This document shows, piece after piece, positions 50,153 to 59,707 of a stretch of 64,000 nucleotides of DNA; positions within the stretch are counted from its first letter, which is position 1, and each line of letters starts with the position of its first letter. Position numbers and translations under genes: made by a program. Under the pieces are notes generated by a model. It did not search any database. It worked only from the letters and a program-made list of their open reading frames with translations, and was not told where the DNA came from. Origin of the DNA: Halorubrum rutilum (lineage in GTDB: Archaea > Halobacteriota > Halobacteria > Halobacteriales > Haloferacaceae); contig NZ_JANHDN010000001.1 in assembly GCF_024494565.1 (NCBI RefSeq), positions 124,001-188,000 of the forward strand, in the 5' to 3' direction.

Positions 50153-52213
50153 ATGCGTGATGCTTCCACTGGCCGGTCGGTCCCCGACGACACGACGGCA
50201 GCGCTCGCCGATGGGGACGGCGACGACGACGCTGAGGCGCAGCCCCAGGCCCGGGACAAGCAACCGATCCTCATCGGCAGTCGCGAACACACGGCAGAGC
50301 CGGATCAGGATGACATCCAGCAGTGGATCGACGCGTACGACAACAACCCACTGATCCGTGTTCCGGTCCAGAACTTCGCGTCTGACGTCCTCGAACCGGG
50401 CGTGTCGGTGATCCTCGACGCACGGCTGCCGGGTGGTGAGGCTGACACACCGACTGTCCCCAGCGACTACCCTGACTCGGAGTATCAGGGGATGGATCTC
50501 GATGACGCGCTCGAACGCTGGCTCGCAGAGAGCTACGTCGACGGCTGGGACTTCGACGCCTCGGCGGTTGACCTTCTTGAGGCTGTCGTCAAGGACCGGC
50601 GTGGCCGTCGCGGAACCGCGATCGTCGAACACGCGTGGGGCGAGCCGACCGACCGGAAACGCTTGCTCGCCCTCCGGCCGATCAAGACGGAGTCGGTCAC
50701 GGCCTACACTCGCGAAGGGAAGAACATCGTGCTCCGCCCGGACGACGAGACTAACGACTTCGAGTCGGTCGCCATCCAGAACCTCGGCGACAACTCGCGT
50801 GAGGCGGCTCCGGAGACGCCGGCGGGCAAGACCGCGGCGATCGCCCAGTACGACGACGTCTTCGGGACGGACGAACGGGATGAGATCCCCTTTGCACTCG
50901 ACGACATCACTGTGTCCGCGTATGACGCCGACACGGGCTCGCTGTTCGGTCGTCCGGACTCAGCGTCGGTTGTTGGTCGGGCCCAGGCAGTCTACAACAA
51001 ACTCGAACACATCGACCAGGCGATCTTGAACACGGCATTCGCGAACATCATCGCGAAGGTCGACACTGACGATCGCGAGCTCGCCAAGAAAATCCGGAGC
51101 GACCTCGACGTCAACTCGCCGGATACGGTGTCGGGGACGAACGTTCCGGTCGAGATCCAAGAGCTCGAAGGGGCAGTCCCGGATGCAGTCGCGCAGATCC
51201 AACAGGAGATCGAGATGGTGCTTGCGGCGATGCCGACGCCGCTGTACCGAGTCGGGTTCGCCGGCGACATCAATCGCGACATCACGAAAGAGCAGCGCGA
51301 GGACTACCGCGACGAAGTCGAACGCGAGCGCAACCGGTTGGAGGCAGACCTTCAGAAGCCGCTGATACAGAAGGCCAAAGAGTTCCTCTACGGCGACGCA
51401 CACAGCGACAAGTCGCTTGACGTCGTCCCACGGCTCCAGATCCGCCCGGAGGATGCGGAGTCGCCGCTGCGCAACGAGGAGTTCGATCCGGAGGCGTTCG
51501 CCTCGCTGATGAACGGGCTGGCGACGGCGGCGGGTCCGAAGGGCGGTGCCGATGTCATCATCCCGCGTGAGGAGATCGTCGGGACTATCCTCGAGATGGA
51601 CACCGACGAGATACTCGACGGCGATGGCGAGGCGGCCGAGCTCGAAGCGCTCGATGAAGCCGACCCGCGTGTTCGGGCGGCGTTTGACGAGTTCACTGGG
51701 GCGTCACTGGCTACACCATCGGACTCGCCGGATGACAACCACGTGTTCGGCCCGGCGACGAACGGCGTCTCGTATCGCCTCGAGGCTGACGAAGCGTACT
51801 GTGAGCGCGAGGGTGAGCAGTTCGAGCAGTTCGACGAGGCCGACACCGATGCGAACGGACGCCGGCTCTGTCCGTACTGTGGCGATCCGCTCCAAGAGTA
51901 TGACAAAGCCTACAACGCGCACCTCGCTGACGGTGGTGTCTACTTCGGCAACGTCGGGGGCGACCCCTTCGAGGACCAAGACACGCTTGAGGCGTTCCTC
52001 GATGCACTCGATGATGCAGCTGCTGGCGCGGTCGAGGTCGGGGACACCGAGTGGCCGGCGGACGACTACAGCATCCACGATCGCACGGTGACGGCCGCCG
52101 GGATCACACCGTCCGAGGCAACCACCATCTGGGAAGAGCATGCGGACAAGGCCGCCGGGCTGATGGGTCCACGACCTACGGCAGAACTCGCTACACGGTA
52201 CACTCCCGGGTGA
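50153..52213 (+). CDS. Portal protein with extended C-terminal zinc-finger-like tail
   Basis: A 686-residue protein at the portal position. The core (about 40-480) includes NNPLIRVPVQNFASDVLEPGVSV, the stem/crown-like DIQQEIEMVLAAMPTPLYRVGF, and KEQREDYRDEVERERNRLEADLQKPLIQKAKEFL, which fit dodecameric portal proteins. After about residue 520 an extra region appears with Cys residues in DEAYCEREGEQ and RRLCPYCGDPLQEYDKAYNAH, a probable zinc finger not usual in portals. The ring would join head and tail and pass DNA during packaging. Confidence 0.85.
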   Translation: MRDASTGRSVPDDTTAALADGDGDDDAEAQPQARDKQPILIGSREHTAEPDQDDIQQWIDAYDNNPLIRVPVQNFASDVLEPGVSVILDARLPGGEADTPTVPSDYPDSEYQGMDLDDALERWLAESYVDGWDFDASAVDLLEAVVKDRRGRRGTAIVEHAWGEPTDRKRLLALRPIKTESVTAYTREGKNIVLRPDDETNDFESVAIQNLGDNSREAAPETPAGKTAAIAQYDDVFGTDERDEIPFALDDITVSAYDADTGSLFGRPDSASVVGRAQAVYNKLEHIDQAILNTAFANIIAKVDTDDRELAKKIRSDLDVNSPDTVSGTNVPVEIQELEGAVPDAVAQIQQEIEMVLAAMPTPLYRVGFAGDINRDITKEQREDYRDEVERERNRLEADLQKPLIQKAKEFLYGDAHSDKSLDVVPRLQIRPEDAESPLRNEEFDPEAFASLMNGLATAAGPKGGADVIIPREEIVGTILEMDTDEILDGDGEAAELEALDEADPRVRAAFDEFTGASLATPSDSPDDNHVFGPATNGVSYRLEADEAYCEREGEQFEQFDEADTDANGRRLCPYCGDPLQEYDKAYNAHLADGGVYFGNVGGDPFEDQDTLEAFLDALDDAAAGAVEVGDTEWPADDYSIHDRTVTAAGITPSEATTIWEEHADKAAGLMGPRPTAELATRYTPG

Positions 52214-52220
52214 CTGACCT

Positions 52221-53138
52221 ATGTCCGAAGTGCCTGAAGACGTCCGCGAGGCGATGCGGAAGGAGATCCGTCGTCGCTTCCGCCGGCTCCGCGGCCGCAT
52301 CCGCGAGTGGGTCGGCTACAGTGAGGACATCTTCGGCCTCGCCGAGAACGGGAGCGCGGCAGCGAGCCAGTCCGACCTTCCCGACGACGCGCCCAACGTC
52401 TACCGCTTTCAGACGGACTCCGCGAAGGTAGGGGCGTTTCTCGTGTGGTACCAGCAGCGCCTCCAAGCGGATATCTTCGAGCCACTGGCTCGTGAGCGTG
52501 TCCGGCGCGGCGACCACTGGACGGGCGAGTACCTCCGCCAGGCCTTCGCCCGAGCGTGGCAACAGTCGCGGAGCCGACTCCAGTCGGAAGGCGTCAGTGT
52601 TGGTTCGCTTCCCGGTGACGGTGACACAGACCTCATCGAGGCGCTGTTCGACATGCCCGCACCGCGGCGGGCGCTCCAGGAGGTCTACACCCGGACGTAT
52701 GACAACCTGCAGAGCATCGACGAGGACGCCGTTGAGCCTGTCCGCGAGACACTGCTGGAGGGGATCGACGAAGGCTGGAATCCGCGGAAGACTGCCAGTA
52801 AGCTGACGAAAGAAGTCGAGACGCTACAAAAAACGCGAGCAGAAACGCTCGCCCGGACGGAGACGGTGAACGCCTACTCGGAGAGCACGATCGAGCGCTA
52901 CCGCCGCGCCGATGTCGACAGTGTCGCCCACGGCGAGTGGTCTGACGCGAACGACTCCCGTGTATGCCCAATCTGCGAGCGACTCGACGGACGAGAAGTA
53001 CCGCTATCAGACATTCATGAGGCGACGTTCACGTTCGAACCAGGTGAGGATGAGCCGGATCATCTCGCCGGTGAATACGGGCTCCGTCCTCCGATCCACC
53101 CGAATGATCGCTGTGTGCTGCTTCCCTCAGTAAACTGA
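52221..53138 (+). CDS. MuF-like head morphogenesis protein
   Basis: A 305-residue protein following the portal, as is usual for MuF/gp7 minor head proteins. The C-terminal signature RTETVNAYSESTIERYRRADVDSVAHGEWSDANDSRVCPICERLDGREV and PPIHPNDRCVLLPSV is characteristic: CPIC and a late His/Cys form the conserved site. The N-terminal part is helical. MuF proteins are packaged in the head, and some carry toxin domains; none is seen here. Confidence 0.88.
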   Translation: MSEVPEDVREAMRKEIRRRFRRLRGRIREWVGYSEDIFGLAENGSAAASQSDLPDDAPNVYRFQTDSAKVGAFLVWYQQRLQADIFEPLARERVRRGDHWTGEYLRQAFARAWQQSRSRLQSEGVSVGSLPGDGDTDLIEALFDMPAPRRALQEVYTRTYDNLQSIDEDAVEPVRETLLEGIDEGWNPRKTASKLTKEVETLQKTRAETLARTETVNAYSESTIERYRRADVDSVAHGEWSDANDSRVCPICERLDGREVPLSDIHEATFTFEPGEDEPDHLAGEYGLRPPIHPNDRCVLLPSVN

Positions 53139-53198
53139 TAACCTACCGATGACCCCGCCGGGGCGAGGCCCTCCCGGTACGGACGCGAGACACAGTTT

Positions 53199-54770
53199 AT
53201 GCCACAGACAGCAACGACAGAGAGTCGCATCGCCTACTGCCGCGAGCGCGACGCCGACGACTATGCACAGGTCGTTCACGGCGTCGCGCACGGGGCCGAT
53301 GAGCTAACCCGTGGCCTCAACGGGCCAAAGTACTGGCCGGCGGCCGAGCTCAAACAGGCGGCTCCCACACTCGAAGGTCGGACCGTCTACAAGATTCACG
53401 GCGACGGCGAGCGAGAGGCTGTCGGCGAGGTTCTCCGCGCGGCCTATCAGGCGAATCTCGGCGTCGTCTACGAGGCCGGCATCGACGATCCCGACGTCGC
53501 CGAGGAACTTGCATCGGGCCAGCGCGAGGTCTCGATCGAGGCAGGCAACCCGAGTACGGTTGACCAGCACGACGAGACCGGCGCGGTGATCATGCGCGAC
53601 TACGAGTACACTGGCCTCGCGACGCCGAAGCGCGGCGCGTCGGAGGCGAACTACACGGCTCCGGGGCCGGCCAACCAGAACCCGGCCGTGGCAGCGCTCT
53701 CGGCGGCCGATGTCCAAGGGGCACTCGATGACGATGCGTTCGATGTCGAGGCAGCGCTGAACGCCTACCAGTCGGCTGGTGGTGTTCGCTTCCGTGGCAC
53801 GCGAGACGGCAAACTCGACCGGAGTGCGATCCCCTCGGACGGCTACGAGGAGTACTTCCTGTTTGACGGCGACACGAAGTCGGCGTCGAGCTATCCCGTC
53901 GTCGACGCCGAGGGATACCTCCGACGTGGCAACGTCGTGGCGGCCTACAGCGTCGGCCCGCGTGGCGGCGTCACTCGCGAGGAGCTGTACGAGAGACTCC
54001 GGGCCCTCAACCAAGCGTTCTCGACGCCGCCGATCACCGCGGACAAACTCCGGCTCGACATGAGCGAGTCGGCGCTGTCGGCCGGCGATCTCCGCACCGA
54101 TCCCGCTGTGTTGTCTGAGGCAGCGGACGCAGTACTGGGGGATACGGTGTCACCGCCCCAGCCCGATGACCCGCAAGGCGAGGTCCCGGACGGTAGCGAT
54201 ACTGACACCACCACTGATTCTGACACACCCATGAGCGACGACAACGACGACAAGGATGTTGAGGCGTTCCTCGAACGCCTCGACGAGAAGGACGAACAGA
54301 TCAACGACCTCGAGGCAGACCTCGAAGAGACGGAAGCGGAACTGTCTGAGAAAGAGGCTCGCGTCGAGGAGCTCGAAGACGAGACTGACGACCGGATCGC
54401 CGAACTCGAAGACGAGGTCGAAGAACTCCGCGAGCAGAACGAGGCGGCCCGCGAGCAGTATGCGGCCGCGCTCGCTGCGGCAGACACCGTCTTCGATGAG
54501 GATGAGCTGGCCGAGAACTACACGCTCGCTGAGCTCTCCGCGAAGATCGAGGAGGCCGACTTCTCGACTGACGACAGCGGGACGGAGCCGTTCATCCGCT
54601 CGGGCAGCGGCGAGGGGGCCGAGGCAAACCTCTCTGCGGCCGAGCAGGAGGAGAAGGCCGAACTCGAGGCCAAGCTCGACAACCTCGACGACAAGGAGGG
54701 CCCGCTCGTCGAGAAGGAGCGTGAGCGTGTCGAAGCTGAACTCGCCGACCTGACCGGAGGTGAAGCATGA
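53199..54770 (+). CDS. Prohead protease-scaffold fusion protein
   Basis: A 523-residue protein before the capsid genes. Residues 1-150 look like a capsid maturation protease (GRTVYKIHGDGEREAVGEVLRAAY, DDPDVAEELASGQREVSIEAG, HDETG). A middle segment (about 155-300) holds FRGTRDGKLDRSAIPSDGYEEYFLFDGDTKSASSYPVVDAEGYLRRG, as found in viral structural proteases. The C-terminal 180 residues are an acidic coiled-coil scaffold (VEAFLERLDEKDEQINDLEADLEETEAELSEKEARVEEL). An internal ATG at 54232 (MSDDNDDKDVEAF) could give the scaffold alone. Catalytic residues are not certain. Confidence 0.8.
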   Translation: MPQTATTESRIAYCRERDADDYAQVVHGVAHGADELTRGLNGPKYWPAAELKQAAPTLEGRTVYKIHGDGEREAVGEVLRAAYQANLGVVYEAGIDDPDVAEELASGQREVSIEAGNPSTVDQHDETGAVIMRDYEYTGLATPKRGASEANYTAPGPANQNPAVAALSAADVQGALDDDAFDVEAALNAYQSAGGVRFRGTRDGKLDRSAIPSDGYEEYFLFDGDTKSASSYPVVDAEGYLRRGNVVAAYSVGPRGGVTREELYERLRALNQAFSTPPITADKLRLDMSESALSAGDLRTDPAVLSEAADAVLGDTVSPPQPDDPQGEVPDGSDTDTTTDSDTPMSDDNDDKDVEAFLERLDEKDEQINDLEADLEETEAELSEKEARVEELEDETDDRIAELEDEVEELREQNEAAREQYAAALAAADTVFDEDELAENYTLAELSAKIEEADFSTDDSGTEPFIRSGSGEGAEANLSAAEQEEKAELEAKLDNLDDKEGPLVEKERERVEAELADLTGGEA

Positions 54771-55168
54771 GCCTCCGACCCGGCCAGTCCCACAAGGGCG
54801 ACGCTCAGCACACCGAGACCCGGACCGCAGGTGAAGCGCTGTCGGGCGGTGACGCTGTCGCACTCGACGCGAACGACGAGCTCGTCACCGCCGACGGCAC
54901 GGACAACCCGGTGGTGTACGGCATCGTCGGCTACAACCAAGGCGACGGTTACGAGGCCGGCGACGACGTGCTCGTCACCTACTCCGGGCCGGTGGTCGCG
55001 AACGTCGCGGCCGGCGTCGCCGGCGGCGTCGAACTCGGCTCGTCGGCGACCGAAGGCCAGCTCGCTGCTGGCACGTCGACGAAGGGCATCATGACGATGT
55101 ACGCCGAGGGTGCGGCACCGGGTGGTATCCCGAATGTCCCCGACGGCTACGCCCATGTCGACGTGTAG
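54767..55168 (+). CDS. Capsid decoration-type protein (DUF2190-like)
   Basis: A 133-residue beta-rich protein between scaffold and major capsid genes. The pattern ETRTAGEALSGGDAVALDANDELVTADGTDNPVVYGIVGY ... GDDVLVTYSGPVVANVAAGV matches the DUF2190/decoration-protein type that binds the outside of capsids. It overlaps the protease gene by ATGA. Confidence 0.75.
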   Translation: MSLRPGQSHKGDAQHTETRTAGEALSGGDAVALDANDELVTADGTDNPVVYGIVGYNQGDGYEAGDDVLVTYSGPVVANVAAGVAGGVELGSSATEGQLAAGTSTKGIMTMYAEGAAPGGIPNVPDGYAHVDV

Positions 55169-55214
55169 AGCCGCCGAGACCATCACCAACTGACACCCAC
55201 AGAGACACCACATC

Positions 55215-56045
55215 ATGGCACTTCCTAACGTCAATCAGATTGTCGACCCGACGACCGTCCGCGAATTCGCCGCGGATCGCGTCGACGCACGCACCGTCGT
55301 TCGCGAGTTCTTCCAGGACGAAGACGTCCCGGACGGAGCTGGCGAAGAGTACGAGATCCCCGTTCCTGCGGAGGAGCTGGGCGAACCCGAAGAAGTCGAG
55401 CCCGGCGCGGACACCTCCTACGACCGTGAAGAGTACGGTCGCCCGCGTATCGTCCGCCAGATCTTCAAGAAGGGCTCGAAGATCCCCGAGGAGGACATCA
55501 ACGACAACGTCTTCGACCTCCTGCAGGACCACTTCGACGGCCATGCGAAGAACATGGCCAAGCGGCTGGACCGCGCCGCGTTCGCGGTGCTCGATGGCGC
55601 TGCGCCTGCTGGGGAGGCAGTCGGCGATGCGGACGGCACGCTCTCGTTCCAGGACGTCAACGCCGGCGCGACCGAGCTCGCCAACCGTGGCGAGGACGGC
55701 TTCACCGCCGACATGGCGCTTGTCGGCCCGACCGGCAAGGAGTCGATCACCAACTTCCTCGCCGAACGCGGGACGGATATCGGTGACGAGGTCGTCCGCA
55801 ACGGCGAGATCGGTGAGTTCGGTGGCATCACCTACATGTTCACCACCAACGTCGCGCTGAACGCGACGGCGAATCCGGAGGCCATCCTCGTCGATTCGAG
55901 CCAGTTCGGCTACGAGGGCGAGTGGCAGCCGGTCGACACCGATCAGAAGACGGACTTCGACGCCGACTCAATCAAGACGAAGATCAAGGCGGCCTACGGC
56001 TGGACTGAGAAATTCAGTGAGGCGGCCGTGAGAGTAGAAGGGTGA
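55215..56045 (+). CDS. Major capsid protein (HK97 fold)
   Basis: A 276-residue protein in the canonical position after protease and decoration protein. It begins MALPNVNQIVDPTTVREFAADRVDARTVVREFF and contains RPRIVRQIFKKGSKIPEEDINDNVFDLLQDHFDGHAKNMAKRLDRAAFAVLDG, the long spine-helix region of small HK97 capsids, then a beta P-domain-like part and the C-terminal KTKIKAAYGWTEKFSEAAVRVEG. The 46-bp gap in front carries no promoter I can see. Assignment is from position, size and pattern. Confidence 0.85.
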   Translation: MALPNVNQIVDPTTVREFAADRVDARTVVREFFQDEDVPDGAGEEYEIPVPAEELGEPEEVEPGADTSYDREEYGRPRIVRQIFKKGSKIPEEDINDNVFDLLQDHFDGHAKNMAKRLDRAAFAVLDGAAPAGEAVGDADGTLSFQDVNAGATELANRGEDGFTADMALVGPTGKESITNFLAERGTDIGDEVVRNGEIGEFGGITYMFTTNVALNATANPEAILVDSSQFGYEGEWQPVDTDQKTDFDADSIKTKIKAAYGWTEKFSEAAVRVEG

Positions 56046-56051
56046 CACCAC

Positions 56052-56474
56052 ATGCCCCACGAAGTTCGGCTCGCTGACGACGTGGCCGACGACGCCACGC
56101 TCACACTCGGGGCACACCCCGATGGAGAGCTCGCGTTCGAGGGCGGCACCGCGACCGTCGAGGGCGAAACACTCGCCCGACGACTCGCTGAGCGGTACGT
56201 CCGACTCGAGTACGTTGATGGAGGCGCCGAAGACGAGTCGGACAGCCCCGACGGTGACGGCGAAGCTGATGATGAGCCGTCGCCGGACGCGGCGGACGAC
56301 GAGTCGGTCTCGGCACCGGTCGATCCCGGCGAGTACACGAACGCCGAGCTCGAGGCACACCTCGACGAGGAAGCGTACTCAGACGCAGAACTGCAGGCGC
56401 TGCTCGACGCCGAGGAGGCGGGGCGGGACCGCACCGGCGCGACGGACGCTATCGAAGCGGCCCTCGAGGAGTAG
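56052..56474 (+). CDS. Structural-operon protein with LEM/HeH-like C-terminus
   Basis: A 140-residue acidic protein. The C-terminal 45 residues (DPGEYTNAELEAHLDEEAYSDAELQALLDAEEAGRDRTGATDAIEAAL) look like a HeH/LEM-type helix-extended-helix domain, which often occurs next to connector genes. The N-terminal half is a small beta domain with a long Asp/Glu linker. It may be a head-completion or DNA-binding accessory. Confidence 0.7.
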   Translation: MPHEVRLADDVADDATLTLGAHPDGELAFEGGTATVEGETLARRLAERYVRLEYVDGGAEDESDSPDGDGEADDEPSPDAADDESVSAPVDPGEYTNAELEAHLDEEAYSDAELQALLDAEEAGRDRTGATDAIEAALEE

Positions 56475-56483
56475 TGATCATCC

Positions 56484-56876
56484 GTGAGCTACGACGCCGA
56501 ATCGGATCTCAAGTACATCGAGTCAGTCGACGATATCCCGCTGACAGGACCGGACCTGTGGGAGGGAGACTCCGACGCCAAGCTCGACGCGGCGGAGACG
56601 GCCGAGAGCAAGCTCGAAGCCGACGTCAACGACGGCGTCGTAATCGGCGACGCGACGACACTCCACGCGAAGGCTGCCAACGCCTACGCAAGCTATCTGC
56701 TGTTCATTGGGCCCGAGCACCCAGAGGACGCGCTCTCGGGACAGATGTACGGCGGCGCTGGCGATGACACGATGGAGTTCGCGACCGAGGTCCACGACGT
56801 CTACCGCTCGCTGCGGTCGAGTATCGAGGGCTCAGACGCAGACTCGAGTCAGGACACTACGGAGTTCGTCCTCTAA
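56484..56876 (+). CDS. Head-tail connector protein
   Basis: A 130-residue, mostly helical protein from a GTG start. It occupies the position of gp6-like head-completion connectors, and the pattern DSDAKLDAAETAESKLEADVNDG and AKAANAYASYLLFIG fits their helical bundle. A GTG start is preferred since no ATG is in the region and it begins close after the upstream stop. Function inferred from order. Confidence 0.65.
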   Translation: MSYDAESDLKYIESVDDIPLTGPDLWEGDSDAKLDAAETAESKLEADVNDGVVIGDATTLHAKAANAYASYLLFIGPEHPEDALSGQMYGGAGDDTMEFATEVHDVYRSLRSSIEGSDADSSQDTTEFVL

Positions 56877-56892
56877 CGCATGAGGTCCGAGC

Positions 56893-57357
56893 GTGCGCAT
56901 TGATGGGTTCGAGGAGTCGGCCGATGACTTCGCCGAGTTCGCCGAGGGCCTCCGTGAATTCGCCGACGGTATGGATGACGCCGTCGACGAAGGCACGCGG
57001 GAGACGGTCAAGCAGATCGAGCGGACGGCCAAGCGACTCGTCGCGGTCGACAGCGGGACGCTTCGGTGGTCGATCGCGTTCCGCCGGATCGATCTCGCGG
57101 AGTACATCATCGGCACCCCCGTCGATTATGCGCCCGACGTCGAATTCGGGTCAGCGCCGCACGTGATCACGCCGACGACCGGTGAGTTTCTGTACTTCGA
57201 GGGTGAGGACGGCCACCTCATCCGCAAGCGCTCTGTCCAGCACCCCGGAACGCCTGCCCAACCGTTCATGCGGCCAGCACTCCGGGAGCATCGCTCCGAT
57301 CTCGCCCGTAACATCCAGGCCGAGATCGACGCCCTCGCGAAGAAGGCCTTCAGCTAG
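56893..57357 (+). CDS. HK97 gp10-like tail/neck protein
   Basis: A 154-residue protein from a GTG start. The central part VDSGTLRWSIAFRRIDLAEYIIGTPVDYAPDVEFGSAPHVI resembles the HK97-gp10/minor tail family, followed by QHPGTPAQPFMRPALREH. It probably completes the neck between connector and tail. The start is chosen because the ATG a few bases earlier is out of frame and closes at once. Confidence 0.75.
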   Translation: MRIDGFEESADDFAEFAEGLREFADGMDDAVDEGTRETVKQIERTAKRLVAVDSGTLRWSIAFRRIDLAEYIIGTPVDYAPDVEFGSAPHVITPTTGEFLYFEGEDGHLIRKRSVQHPGTPAQPFMRPALREHRSDLARNIQAEIDALAKKAFS

Positions 57358-57963
57358 ATGACACCCCAAGACGTTCTCGACGCCATCGTCGCTGCACTCA
57401 CGCAGTCGACAGCATTCGATGGTGGCGACTACATCACCGAAGAGATCGACGCGCCGGGGGCGAACAGCCGCCTCAAACAGCCGGTCGTGGAACTGCAGTT
57501 CATCGCCGGCGCACGGGCGGAGCAGTGGAATACTGATCGCGTCGGCTACACGACTGATGACTCCGGTAACCGAACCGGAGAGATCTTCGAGCCGACGTGG
57601 GAGGACGTCGAGATCCAGGCCGACATCAGGGTCGCTGCCGGGAATGCCCAGCTCGACGCGACCGAACTCGGGGGTAACTTCGAGCGGGCACTATACCGGC
57701 ACGACTCGCAGGGCCCAGACATCCCACTTCCCGATGGGGCGGGCGGTACGGCCGATGGGATCGAGGAGTTCCTTGTCGGCGATGGGCGTCGGCAGGATGA
57801 CCTCGCCGGGCCGGGCATCCGGCGCTGGCGACATGACCTGACAGTCACATTCACCGACCGGGTCACGACCGACACGGAGTACGTCGAGGTCGTCGAGACG
57901 CCGACGAGTGGCACTGCTTCGGGCGGCGACGACGTCGCCATCGAACTGACGGTTTCCAACTGA
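57358..57963 (+). CDS. Tail completion (terminator) protein
   Basis: A 201-residue protein directly before the sheath gene. An N-terminal helix (TPQDVLDAIVAALTQSTAF) and beta-strand-rich body with a Gly/Asp loop (DIPLPDGAGGTADGIEEFLVGDG) fit the tail terminator/neck class that caps sheathed tails. No motif is decisive; the job is inferred from order. Confidence 0.6.
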   Translation: MTPQDVLDAIVAALTQSTAFDGGDYITEEIDAPGANSRLKQPVVELQFIAGARAEQWNTDRVGYTTDDSGNRTGEIFEPTWEDVEIQADIRVAAGNAQLDATELGGNFERALYRHDSQGPDIPLPDGAGGTADGIEEFLVGDGRRQDDLAGPGIRRWRHDLTVTFTDRVTTDTEYVEVVETPTSGTASGGDDVAIELTVSN

Positions 57964-57969
57964 TACGCA

Positions 57970-59289
57970 ATGACAACCTACGGCAATCCAGCCCGGATCT
58001 TTGTCGACGTCGAAGGCGGCGGTATCGGGGCGCTGAACCTCGACACCGCACAGAAGATCGTCCTCTTCGGCGCCGGCGATCCGGGCAGTGGTAGCGCACA
58101 GACAAACGACCCGACGCAGGTGTCGGGCCCGGGCGAACTCGCATCGACGTTCGGCGCTGACTCCGAGCTCGTCGAGCTGTTCCGCGGGGCAGCCGCGAAC
58201 GGCGTCGCCTACTCCATGATGTATGGCGTGATGCCCGCCAAGCAGTCCGTCACCGGCGAGGCGATCGCCGGCGGCAGTGGCGAGCTTGGCAACGCACCCA
58301 TCCTCGAGGACACCGCCGAGATCACGGTCCAGAACACGACCGCCGGGCAGGAGGCGACGCCCGTGTGGCGGTACGAATCGCCGCCGCAGACGGGCGACCT
58401 CGCCGACGACGAAGTCGCAGTCAACCCCTTCTCGGGCGAGGTCGAAGCCGGCGACACCGACGACTACGAGGTCGACTACAAGTACTACCAGTGGCAGGAC
58501 GCCTTCGACGCGGCGACCGGCGTCATCCAGGAGCAGGAGGAAGGCCTCTGGTACGTCCGGTCCGAGGCCGAGTCCATCATCTCGGACGCCATCGCGACGG
58601 CCGTCCCGCTGCGAGAGAACCAGTGGAAGATGGTGCGCGTCGCCGGCGACGCCCAGCCGAACGCGACGGCCGCCGACGGCTCGGCATCGATCGACGTCGA
58701 CGCCTACGCGGACAACCTCGACAACGACGCGCTGTTCGTCACCGGCCCCGTCCGACAGGCGAACAGTTCCTACACTGTGTCTGGAGAAGTCGCCGGCGTG
58801 TTCGGTGGCGTCGACACGGACGAGTCGGTCATCGGCCAGACGCTCACCGGCGTCGGTGAGCTCACCCAGACGCTGAACGTCCCCGACCAGGAGGCGCTCG
58901 AAGACGAGGGCGTCATCCCGCTGTCGAACGCCGGCGCGGTGTCGATCGAGGGCAACCTCTCGACGTCGACGGCGACCGGGTGGACGCGGAGCTACTTCGC
59001 CCGTCGACTGGCCGACCAGCTCATCCTCGCTGCTCGGGCCATCGGCCGGGCCACGCGGGGCGACATCGCCAACGACGACACGACCCGGCTCATCGAGAGT
59101 CGGCTCGGCGATGAGATCGTCGACCTCGTCGATGACGGCGTGCTCGAACCGAACTCGCGGACGGAGACGAACTGGTTCGTGACCGCGGTCGAGGACGACG
59201 CCAACCCGCGCAAGCTCAACGTGAGCTTCGGGTTCACGCCGGAGGGCATCGTCGACACGATCGAGTTCTCCGCGACCATCAACACCTGA
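57970..59289 (+). CDS. Tail sheath protein
   Basis: A 439-residue protein that polymerises into the contractile sheath. Segments typical of sheath subunits are the N-terminal FGAGDPGSGSA and QVSGPGELASTFGADSELVELFRGAAANG, the central VRSEAESIISDAIA, and the C-terminal domain RSYFARRLADQLILAARAIGRATRGDIAND, RLIESRLGDEIVDLVDDGVL and the handle strand VSFGFTPEGIVDTIEFSATINT. Its presence shows that this is a myovirus-type tail. The tail tube gene follows twelve bases later, with GAGGT as ribosome-binding site. Confidence 0.9.
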   Translation: MTTYGNPARIFVDVEGGGIGALNLDTAQKIVLFGAGDPGSGSAQTNDPTQVSGPGELASTFGADSELVELFRGAAANGVAYSMMYGVMPAKQSVTGEAIAGGSGELGNAPILEDTAEITVQNTTAGQEATPVWRYESPPQTGDLADDEVAVNPFSGEVEAGDTDDYEVDYKYYQWQDAFDAATGVIQEQEEGLWYVRSEAESIISDAIATAVPLRENQWKMVRVAGDAQPNATAADGSASIDVDAYADNLDNDALFVTGPVRQANSSYTVSGEVAGVFGGVDTDESVIGQTLTGVGELTQTLNVPDQEALEDEGVIPLSNAGAVSIEGNLSTSTATGWTRSYFARRLADQLILAARAIGRATRGDIANDDTTRLIESRLGDEIVDLVDDGVLEPNSRTETNWFVTAVEDDANPRKLNVSFGFTPEGIVDTIEFSATINT

Positions 59290-59300
59290 GGTAACAATAC

Positions 59301-59696
59301 ATGGATCAGAACGAGACTGGCAAGGACGGAGAGCTCACGGTCGAGACGCCGAATGGGACTCGCAACGTGCCGTTCACAAACGCCGACTACGAGATCAGCT
59401 ACGACATCGCCGAGTCGGAGTTCAACGACTCGATGGAGAAGCCGTCGGCGTACACGGGCAAGCGGGCCGCAGGAACGATCGAGGCCGAGGGCTCGAAGGC
59501 GGAGCTCAAGCGGCTCCTCATGGACGAGCAGGGGATGCCCGTCGACGACATCCGCATCGAGATCTTCGGCAGCGAGGGCGGCGACCGCTTCACCGAGGTG
59601 AAGATCGAGTCGTTCGGCCGGGAGTTCCCCGGTGGCGACAAGACGACCACCGAGATCCCCTTCCAGGCCGACAAGCATCGCCCGATCAACCTCTAG
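59301..59696 (+). CDS. Tail tube protein
   Basis: A 131-residue protein immediately after the sheath. The beta-rich pattern (ETPNGTRNVPFTNADYEISYDIAES, KRAAGTIEAEGSKAELKRLLMDEQGMPVDDIRIEIFGSEGGDRFTEVKIESFGREFPGG) fits the tube-forming protein around which the sheath assembles. Confidence 0.85.
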   Translation: MDQNETGKDGELTVETPNGTRNVPFTNADYEISYDIAESEFNDSMEKPSAYTGKRAAGTIEAEGSKAELKRLLMDEQGMPVDDIRIEIFGSEGGDRFTEVKIESFGREFPGGDKTTTEIPFQADKHRPINL

Positions 59697-59707
59697 CGTA
59701 ACCCACC

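Noticed and set aside
53139..53198. Terminator between MuF-like and protease genes (cccc-gcc-gggg)
   Set aside because: A four-base-pair stem without a T-tract inside a packed structural operon is more likely chance.
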